From Syntrophobacteria bacterium (GTDB lineage: Bacteria > Desulfobacterota > Syntrophobacteria > JARFUL01), in the NCBI GenBank assembly GCA_029289015.1, contig JARFUL010000250.1, positions 1 to 5,841 of the forward strand: a stretch of 5,841 bases of DNA, written 5' to 3'. The translations under genes and the position numbers were made by a program. The stretch's first letter is position 1, and every line of letters starts with the position of its first letter. The notes beneath the pieces are model-generated. The model was not told the DNA's origin. It saw only the letters and a list, made by a program, of their open reading frames with translations, and did no database searches. Positions 1 to 4,840 of this stretch are shown in pieces.

Positions 1-850
1 GTATCTTCTCGGCCAGCCCCTGAACCGTGGTCCCCTTACTGAGGACAAAGGGGGAGGTGAAGTCCGGCTCCTTGCCCGCGGCCCTGGTGTAGACCCGGAT
101 TATCTCGAGCAGCCTGAACATCTCCTGCTTGAAGTTCTCGAGGTTCCTCCCCGTCTTCGCGGACAGCGGCAGCACCGGCAGGTCCACGTCCATGAGCTCC
201 CGGAATATCTCCAGCTCCTCGTCCTGCTCCGGGCCGTCGTACTTGTTGGCCAGCACCACCATCCTCTTGTTGTGGTAGTCGGGGGGATGCTCTGGGTCCG
301 CGGGAACGATGCCGCGCTCCGCCAAAAGTTCGAGGGTCAGATGGAGCTGCCCCACTGGGTCTGCGGTTACGTCCACCGTGAGCGCGACGATGTCCGCGCG
401 CTTGATGAGGTCGAAGAGGAGCGGCTCGTTGTAGTCCCTGGAGAGGGGGGGGGTGTCCATGAGCTGTATCTGGACGTTCTCGAAGTACATCATCCCCGGG
501 AGGGGCTCCCAGGTGCAAAAGGGCGCCTCGGAGACCGGGGGGTCCGCGTTGGTGAGGATGCTTACCAGGGAGGACTTGCCGGAGTTGGTGGCCCCCACCA
601 CCGCGACCTGGCCCGCGCCCTCCTTATCGACGAGGAACGCGTTGTCCCTCTTGCCCAGGGTCTTCTTCTTGGGCTCCCTCTTGAGCCTGGCCAGCTTCCT
701 CTTGAGGTCTGCAAAGATCTTATCCGTGCCCTTGTGTTTGGGCAAAAGCGAGATCATCTCCTGGAGCACCACGATCTTCTCCGCGGCGTCTCTCGCCACG
801 CGGAACCGCTTTTCCGCCTCCTTAAAGGCTGGTGGAAGGTTGGCCGACAT
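1..850 (-). CDS. OBG/DRG-type GTPase with TGS domain (C-terminus outside window)
   Basis: This is a cytoplasmic P-loop GTPase of the TRAFAC class, close to the DRG/OBG group; its cellular role is not established. The reading frame is open from ATG at 850 down to base 1, giving 283 residues. Visible G motifs are: Walker A GATNSGKS at 86-93, switch I Thr at about 113 (FCTWEP), G3 DTPP at 132-135, G4 NKYD at 202-205 and G5 SAK at 230-232. Residues 1-65 are a basic helical lead-in starting MSANLPPAF. From about residue 264 the chain enters what looks like a TGS domain (FVLSKGTTVQGLAEKI), which is cut by the window. The ATG at 850 is the start because an in-frame TAG lies two codons upstream and the MxANL beginning is, from memory, typical of this family. 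G3 has Pro where classical GTPases have Gly. The gene is divergent from hrcA, and no Shine-Dalgarno precedes it. The family call is firm; the function is unknown. Confidence 0.9.
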   Translation of the reverse strand, partial: MSANLPPAFKEAEKRFRVARDAAEKIVVLQEMISLLPKHKGTDKIFADLKRKLARLKREPKKKTLGKRDNAFLVDKEGAGQVAVVGATNSGKSSLVSILTNADPPVSEAPFCTWEPLPGMMYFENVQIQLMDTPPLSRDYNEPLLFDLIKRADIVALTVDVTADPVGQLHLTLELLAERGIVPADPEHPPDYHNKRMVVLANKYDGPEQDEELEIFRELMDVDLPVLPLSAKTGRNLENFKQEMFRLLEIIRVYTRAAGKEPDFTSPFVLSKGTTVQGLAEKI

Positions 851-857
851 GATCTAT

Positions 858-886
858 AAGATACTACATACGAAAAAATAGCTCAA
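858..886 (-). promoter_or_regulatory. Promoter of the TGS GTPase gene, likely giving a leaderless mRNA
   Basis: On the minus strand, TTGAGC (bases 886-881) is followed by a 17-base spacer and TATCTT (863-858). Each box matches the sigma-70 consensus at 4 of 6 positions. Only 7 bases separate the -10 box from the ATG at 850, so transcription should start at or next to the A of the start codon. This agrees with the lack of a Shine-Dalgarno sequence. It is inferred from sequence; no start site has been measured. Confidence 0.55.
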
Positions 887-1022
887 TCATACATGAGCGC
901 CCGGGGCCTTTGCGCTGGGCATATTATGGGTCAAATGAAGCCCGTCTAGGGGAGTGCGGAGGCTCCAATACTATTTTTCCGTGGTAACAGTATCTTTTGC
1001 CGCTTTCATCGCGGCCAACGTC

Positions 1023-1051
1023 TTGACACGGGCCACACCCGACACTATCTT
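1023..1051 (+). promoter_or_regulatory. Promoter of the hrcA-grpE-dnaK operon
   Basis: A perfect -35 box TTGACA (1023-1028) is followed by a 17-base spacer and TATCTT (1046-1051). Transcription would start near 1058, leaving a leader of about 78 bases before the hrcA ATG. The same stretch also fits the heat-shock sigma-32 pattern described for alphaproteobacteria (CTTG-N17/18-CYTATNT): CTTG at 1022-1025, 18 bases, then ACTATCT at 1044-1050. Housekeeping and heat-shock sigma factors could therefore both use it. It is the only good plus-strand promoter seen upstream of hrcA. Confidence 0.65.
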
Positions 1052-1069
1052 ATTTTAGCGCTTGTCGCG

Positions 1070-1101
1070 GGCCGCGGCCCGGAAGGGGCCGCAGCCTTTT
1101 T
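1070..1101 (+). terminator. Terminator-like hairpin in the hrcA leader (possible attenuator)
   Basis: GCGGCCC (1074-1080) pairs with GGGCCGC (1086-1092) around the loop GGAAG. Beyond one C-A mismatch (1073/1093), GGC (1070-1072) pairs with GCC (1094-1096), and TTTTT (1097-1101) follows at once. This is the form of an intrinsic terminator, placed between the operon promoter and the hrcA start. The self-complementary 12-mer GGGCCGCGGCCC (1069-1080) overlaps its 5' arm and could fold on its own instead. A transcript ending here would be only about 44 bases long. Confidence 0.5.
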
Positions 1102-1124
1102 AGCCAGGGATAAAAGCTAGGTGC

Positions 1125-1129
1125 GGGGG
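1125..1129 (+). promoter_or_regulatory. G-run acting as weak ribosome binding site for hrcA
   Basis: GGGGG lies 6 bases (TTTTTT) before the ATG at 1136 and is the only purine-rich stretch at proper spacing, which favours ATG 1136 as the start. The alternative GTG at 1121 has AGGGA (1106-1110) 10 bases upstream, a poorer fit. The weak site suggests modest HrcA synthesis. Confidence 0.4.
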
Positions 1130-1135
1130 TTTTTT

Positions 1136-2182
1136 ATGATGGAAATGTACCTCTCCCCAAGAGAGGTGGATGTACTAAGAGCGGTGATTCTTCACTACAT
1201 CCGGACCGCTTCTCCGGTGGGGTCGAAGACCGTGTCCAGAAGGCACGGCATACCCTTCTCCGCGGCCACCATAAGAAACATCATGGCCGAGCTCGAGGAG
1301 AAGGGGCTCATGTACCAGCCCCACACCTCCGCAGGACGGGTGCCCACCCACAGCGGCATTCGCTACTTCCTGGACAACCTGATGTACGTGGACAGGCTCA
1401 GCCGCGGGATGCGGGCAAAGATAGAGGAGATCATGGAGGAGGCCCCCCGCAATCTCCCGGAGTTCTTTCACAAGACGTCGAGGATGCTCTCCGACATCTC
1501 CAACCAGGCGAGCGTGGTGCTCCTTCCCAGCCTCTCCAGGACCGCGCTGGAAAAGATACAGATAATCAAGGTCTCCGGCGCGAAGGCCCTGGTGGTCCTC
1601 CTCACCACCTCGGGGATGGTGCACAGCATAGTTGTGGTGGTGGAGGAAGGCCTCTCCGCCAGAGACCTGGATCGCTACTGCGCGTATATAAACGACTCCT
1701 TCAGGGGGCTCACCCTCACCGAGGCCAGGGAGCGGATAATGACGGAGATCAACGAGCAAAAGGACCTCTTTGATATGCTCTACTCCCGGATGCTCACCCT
1801 TTCGGAGAGGGCGCTCTCCCTCACGGTGGCAGAGGAGGAGCTGCTCATCGAAGGCAGGGCCAACCTCCTCAACCATCCGGAGTTCTCCGACATCGAGACC
1901 ATGAAGGAGATCTTCGCCGCGTTTGAGGACCGCTGCCGCATCCTCAGGCTGCTGGACCAGTCCCTGAGCGCAGAAGGGGTCAGGGTGACCCTGGGCTCGG
2001 AGTGCGGCGACGATTCCATCAGGGGGATTAGCCTCATAAGCTCGCCCTACTTCGGGGGCGACACCATGCTCGGCACCCTCGGGGTCATCGGGCCGGTGAG
2101 GATGGACTACCCCAGGCTGATGCCAGTGGTGGACTACACCGCAAAGATCGTGAGCAGGCTTCTTGAGGATATGGTCGCATGA
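1136..2182 (+). CDS. hrcA: Heat-inducible transcription repressor HrcA
   Basis: HrcA is a dimeric DNA-binding repressor that classically binds the CIRCE inverted repeat upstream of heat-shock operons and needs GroEL for activity. The 348-residue product has the family's usual length. Residues 1-75 form the winged-helix region: SPREVDVLRAVI, then ATIRN at 44-48 with MAELEEKGL, and SAGRVP at 65-70. A central GAF-like part with an inserted helical segment follows. The diagnostic C-terminal block GTLGVIGPVRMDYPRL is at 313-328. I chose ATG 1136; in-frame GTG 1121, ATG 1139 and ATG 1145 are alternatives, and family alignment from memory would tolerate any of these starts. It is first in the operon, and its TGA overlaps the grpE ATG. 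No complete CIRCE is visible upstream, so autoregulation is uncertain here. Identity is firm; only the start is open. Confidence 0.96.
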   Translation: MMEMYLSPREVDVLRAVILHYIRTASPVGSKTVSRRHGIPFSAATIRNIMAELEEKGLMYQPHTSAGRVPTHSGIRYFLDNLMYVDRLSRGMRAKIEEIMEEAPRNLPEFFHKTSRMLSDISNQASVVLLPSLSRTALEKIQIIKVSGAKALVVLLTTSGMVHSIVVVVEEGLSARDLDRYCAYINDSFRGLTLTEARERIMTEINEQKDLFDMLYSRMLTLSERALSLTVAEEELLIEGRANLLNHPEFSDIETMKEIFAAFEDRCRILRLLDQSLSAEGVRVTLGSECGDDSIRGISLISSPYFGGDTMLGTLGVIGPVRMDYPRLMPVVDYTAKIVSRLLEDMVA

Positions 2183-2811
2183 AGAAGGACGCACCCAGGG
2201 AAGATATGGACGGAAAAGAGAAGGCCGAGGCCCAAGAGAAAAAGGCCCCCGAAGAGGCCGAAGAGGCCGGGCCCGAAGAGTTGGCCGCGCTCCTTGAGGA
2301 GGCCGAGGCCATGCTCAAGGAGAAGGAAGACCAGGTGCTCAGGATCGCGGCGGAGATGGACAATTTTAAGAAGCGCCTCGCCAGGGAGAAGGAGGAGTTC
2401 TGCAGGTTCGCGAACGAGTCCTTCGCGAAGGACCTCCTCGCGGTGGTGGACGGGCTCGACAAGGCCCTGGACCACACCGAAACCAACGAGCGCGAAGCCC
2501 TGCTCAGCGGGGCCAAGATGACGAGAGACCTTCTTTTGGACGTTATGGCGAAGTTCGGGGTGGCCAGGTTCTCCGCGCAAAACGAGCCCTTTGACCCCGA
2601 AATGCACGAGGCTCTGAACCAGCTCGAGGTTGCCAAAAAGGAGGAAGACGGCCTGTGCGTTCAGGAGTACCAGCCGGGATACATGATGAAGGACAGGCTC
2701 CTTCGGCCCGCGATGGTTGCGGTGGGGAGGCTCGCCGAACCGGAGAGGAATCCCGACCGGGAAGAGGACAGGAACGCCGGGACAAAGATAAAAGTCAAAG
2801 TAAAGGATTAA
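2179..2811 (+). CDS. grpE: GrpE nucleotide-exchange factor (DnaK co-chaperone)
   Basis: GrpE is a cytoplasmic homodimer that releases ADP from DnaK and so resets the Hsp70 cycle. The 210-residue protein has an acidic, Ala/Glu/Lys-rich and probably disordered N-terminus (1-35), then a long coiled coil (about 35-90) carrying the family sequence AEMDNFKKRL (58-67). The C-terminal beta domain that contacts DnaK has FDPEMHEAL at 138-146 and EYQPGYMMKDRLLRPAMVAV at 163-182. The ATG lies in an ATGA overlap with the hrcA stop, and GAGG (2165-2168) stands 10 bases upstream, so translation is probably coupled to hrcA. The tail after residue 185 is charged and ends KIKVKVKD, encoded by unusually AT-rich DNA that also forms the start of the dnaK ribosome-binding region. 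Nothing is missing. Confidence 0.96.
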   Translation: MKKDAPREDMDGKEKAEAQEKKAPEEAEEAGPEELAALLEEAEAMLKEKEDQVLRIAAEMDNFKKRLAREKEEFCRFANESFAKDLLAVVDGLDKALDHTETNEREALLSGAKMTRDLLLDVMAKFGVARFSAQNEPFDPEMHEALNQLEVAKKEEDGLCVQEYQPGYMMKDRLLRPAMVAVGRLAEPERNPDREEDRNAGTKIKVKVKD

Positions 2812-2816
2812 TAATT

Positions 2817-2822
2817 AGGAGG
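2817..2822 (+). promoter_or_regulatory. Strong ribosome binding site of dnaK
   Basis: A perfect AGGAGG lies 5 bases before the dnaK ATG. The surrounding 2781-2827 is markedly AT-rich in an otherwise GC-rich window, so the site should be unstructured in the mRNA. This contrasts with the weak sites of hrcA and grpE and fits much higher DnaK output. Confidence 0.85.
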
Positions 2823-2827
2823 ATATC

Positions 2828-4723
2828 ATGGGAAAGATTATAGGAATAGACCTTGGCACCACCAACTCGGTGGTGGCTGTGATGGAGGGGAAGGACGGCA
2901 AGATTCTCCCCAACCAGGAGGGCGCGCGCACCACCCCCTCTATGATCGCGTTCAACGACAAGGACGAAAGGCTGGTGGGCCAGGTGGCCAAGAGGCAGGC
3001 CATAACCAACCCCGAGAGGACGGTCTTCGCGGTGAAGAGGCTCATTGGCAGGCGGTACAGCGATAAGGTGGTCCAGGACGACATAAAGATCCTGCCCTAC
3101 AAGATAGTCAAGGCCAAGAACAACGACGCGCACATAGAGGTGAACGGCAAGGTGCTCAGCCCCGCGGAGTTTTCCGCGATGGTGCTCACCAAGATGAAGC
3201 AGACCGCGGAGGACTACCTGGGCGAGAAGATCACCGACGCGGTGATAACCGTGCCCGCATACTTCAACGACAACCAGCGCCAGGCCACCAAGGACGCGGG
3301 CCGCATCGCGGGGCTCAACGTAAAGAGGATCATAAACGAGCCCACCGCGGCCTCCCTGGCCTACGGCCTGGAGAAGAAGAAGGACGAGAAGATCGCGGTC
3401 TTCGACCTGGGCGGCGGCACCTTCGACATCTCCATTCTGGAGATCGGGGACGGGGTCTTCGAGGTGAAGGCCACCAACGGCGACACCCACCTGGGCGGCG
3501 AGGACTTCGACCTCCGGGTCATCGACTGGCTGGCCGACGAGTTCAAGAAGGACCAGGGCATAGACCTGAGAAACGACAAGATGGCGCTCCAGAGGCTCAA
3601 GGAGGCCGCGGAGAAGGCCAAGATGGAGCTTTCCACCGCGCTGGAGACGGACATAAACCTCCCCTTCATCACCGCGGACGAGTCCGGGCCCAAGCACCTC
3701 ACCATGAAGCTCACCAGGGCCAAGCTGGAGTCCCTGGTGGAGGACCTGTTCGACAGGCTGAGGGGCCCTGTGGAGATCGCGCTGAAGGACGCGGCCCTAA
3801 AGCCCAGCGAGGTGGACGAGGTGATCCTGGTGGGCGGCATGACCCGCATGCCCCGGGTCCAGAATCTCGTCTCGGAGATCTTCGGCAAGGAGCCCCACAA
3901 GGGGGTGAACCCCGACGAGGTGGTGGCCATAGGCGCGGCCATCCAGGCCGGGGTGCTCATGGGCGACGTGAAGGACATCCTGCTTCTCGACGTTACGCCG
4001 CTCTCCCTGGGCATCGAGACCCTGGGCACGGTATTCACCAAGCTCATTGAGAAGAACACCACCATCCCCACGAGGAAGTCGGAGATCTTCTCCACCGCGG
4101 CGGACAACCAGACCGAGGTGACCATCCACGTGCTCCAGGGCGAGAGGTCCATGGCATTAGACAACAAGTCCCTGGGCAGGTTCAACCTCACAGGGATACC
4201 TACCGCGCCCAGGGGCATACCCCAGATCGAGGTTGCGTTCGACATCGACGCGAACGGCATAGTCAACGTCACCGCGAAGGACATGGCCACGGGCAACGAG
4301 CAGGCCATAACCATCACCGCTTCCTCCGGGCTCACGGAGGAGGAGATCCAGTCTGCCATCCATGACGCGGAGGAGCACACGGAGGAGGACAGCCGCAGGC
4401 GCGAGGTGGTGGACGCCCGCAACCAGGCGGACCAGCTCGTCTACGCCACGGAGAAGACCCTGAAGGACCACGGGGACAAAGTGGACGAGGCCACCAAGGC
4501 CGAGATCGGGGAGAAGTCGGAAGCGCTCAAGAAGGCCATGGAGACCGATGACATCGACGCGATCCGTTCCGGCATCGAGGCGCTGACCCAGGCCTCCCAC
4601 AAGCTGGCGGAGCTGATGTACAAGCAGGCCACCGCGGGCCACGAGGCCCCGGGAGGCCCTGAAGCCGGTCCGGAAGCGGGCCAGGGCGAAGATGTGGTGG
4701 ACGCGGACTTCGAGGAGGTTTAG
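2828..4723 (+). CDS. dnaK: Molecular chaperone DnaK (Hsp70)
   Basis: DnaK is the cytoplasmic Hsp70: ATP-driven binding and release of exposed hydrophobic peptide segments, working with a J-protein and GrpE. The 631 residues span the full family length (E. coli DnaK has 638). The nucleotide-binding domain shows GIDLGTTNS at 6-14, the phosphate-2 motif DLGGGTFD at 193-200 and VGGMTRMP at 335-342. The hydrophobic interdomain linker is at about 384-387, just before [11 protein letters not shown] (388 onward). The substrate-binding beta domain runs to about 500 and the helical lid to about 600. A Gly/Pro/Ala/Glu-rich flexible tail ends [11 protein letters not shown], as in bacterial DnaKs. It lies 16 bases after grpE with a strong AGGAGG and is the last gene of the operon before a terminator; no dnaJ follows. 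No key residue is missing. Confidence 0.99.
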   Translation: MGKIIGIDLGTTNSVVAVMEGKDGKILPNQEGARTTPSMIAFNDKDERLVGQVAKRQAITNPERTVFAVKRLIGRRYSDKVVQDDIKILPYKIVKAKNNDAHIEVNGKVLSPAEFSAMVLTKMKQTAEDYLGEKITDAVITVPAYFNDNQRQATKDAGRIAGLNVKRIINEPTAASLAYGLEKKKDEKIAVFDLGGGTFDISILEIGDGVFEVKATNGDTHLGGEDFDLRVIDWLADEFKKDQGIDLRNDKMALQRLKEAAEKAKMELSTALETDINLPFITADESGPKHLTMKLTRAKLESLVEDLFDRLRGPVEIALKDAALKPSEVDEVILVGGMTRMPRVQNLVSEIFGKEPHKGVNPDEVVAIGAAIQAGVLMGDVKDILLLDVTPLSLGIETLGTVFTKLIEKNTTIPTRKSEIFSTAADNQTEVTIHVLQGERSMALDNKSLGRFNLTGIPTAPRGIPQIEVAFDIDANGIVNVTAKDMATGNEQAITITASSGLTEEEIQSAIHDAEEHTEEDSRRREVVDARNQADQLVYATEKTLKDHGDKVDEATKAEIGEKSEALKKAMETDDIDAIRSGIEALTQASHKLAELMYKQATAGHEAPGGPEAGPEAGQGEDVVDADFEEV

Positions 4724-4753
4724 TAAAAGGGTGGCGCAAGTACCATAAAAAGC

Positions 4754-4781
4754 TTGATAACCCCGGGAAAACGGTGCTAAT
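4754..4781 (+). promoter_or_regulatory. Possible promoter of the downstream lipoprotein gene, overlapping the terminator
   Basis: TTGATA (4754-4759, 5 of 6 to the -35 consensus), a 16-base spacer and GCTAAT (4776-4781, 4 of 6 to the -10 consensus). A start near 4788 would lie past the left arm of the dnaK terminator, so this transcript could not form that hairpin. A weaker alternative is TACATT (4815-4820) with a poor -35. Tentative. Confidence 0.3.
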
Positions 4782-4815
4782 TAAAGAGCCTTAGAAGGCT
4801 TAAAGCACCGTTTTT
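4768..4815 (+). terminator. Intrinsic terminator of the hrcA-grpE-dnaK operon
   Basis: AAAACGGTGCT (4768-4778) is exactly complementary to AGCACCGTTTT (4804-4814). The inner part adds TTA/TAA and AGCC/GGCT pairs with small left-side bulges, closed by the loop TTAGAA (4791-4796). The right arm ends in TTTTT (4811-4815). It begins 45 bases after the dnaK stop. The A-rich left flank gives a T-run on the other strand too, but no convergent gene needs it. Confidence 0.85.
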
Positions 4816-4828
4816 ACATTTTGGCAGA

Positions 4829-4833
4829 GAGGG
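4829..4833 (+). promoter_or_regulatory. Ribosome binding site that fixes the TTG start of the lipoprotein gene
   Basis: GAGGG lies 7 bases before TTG 4841. The in-frame ATG at 4865 has no comparable site, and starting there would remove the basic n-region of the signal peptide. Both facts favour the TTG. Confidence 0.6.
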
Positions 4834-4840
4834 CCGAAGG

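Noticed and set aside
36..881. Open frames over the GTPase gene in other frames (36-518 minus, 272-859 plus, 453-881 plus).
   Set aside because: The true minus-strand frame carries all five G motifs in order with no break; the others are compositional shadows.
893..949. Small 18-codon frame MSARGLCAGHIMGQMKPV between the divergent promoters.
   Set aside because: No ribosome site precedes it, no plus-strand promoter fits, and a frame this short is expected by chance.
896..966. Small hairpins in the divergent region (AGCGC/GCGCT around 896-916 and GGAG/CTCC around 951-966) as a possible small RNA.
   Set aside because: Stems are only 4-5 base pairs, with no promoter or terminator around them; such stems are common by chance in GC-rich DNA.
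1175..2194. 339-residue open frame opposite hrcA on the minus strand.
   Set aside because: hrcA on the plus strand has clear family motifs throughout; the antisense product is His/Gly/Val-rich with no motif and no ribosome site.
2250..2285. GAAGAGGCC direct repeats in the 5' part of grpE.
   Set aside because: Short, imperfect and in frame; explained by the Glu-Ala-rich disordered N-terminus typical of GrpE.
2809..2815. AT-rich TAATAAT before dnaK as a separate dnaK promoter.
   Set aside because: No -35 likeness is present 16-18 bases upstream, and any transcript would start at or after the ribosome site.
3361..4422. Long open frame on the minus strand opposite dnaK (353 residues), with others at 2795-3697 and 3797-4129.
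   Set aside because: These are GC-codon shadows of dnaK. Antisense-dnaK frames are a known source of false annotations (the spurious NAD-specific glutamate dehydrogenase family), and the translations are low-complexity Ser/Leu/Val/Gly-rich with no domain.
4754..4780. CIRCE-like operator after dnaK (CGGTGCTAA at 4772-4780 resembles the right half GAGTGCTAA).
   Set aside because: The left half at N9 (TTGATAACC, 4754-4762) matches at only 4 of 9 positions, and CGGTGCT is fully explained as the left arm of the terminator.
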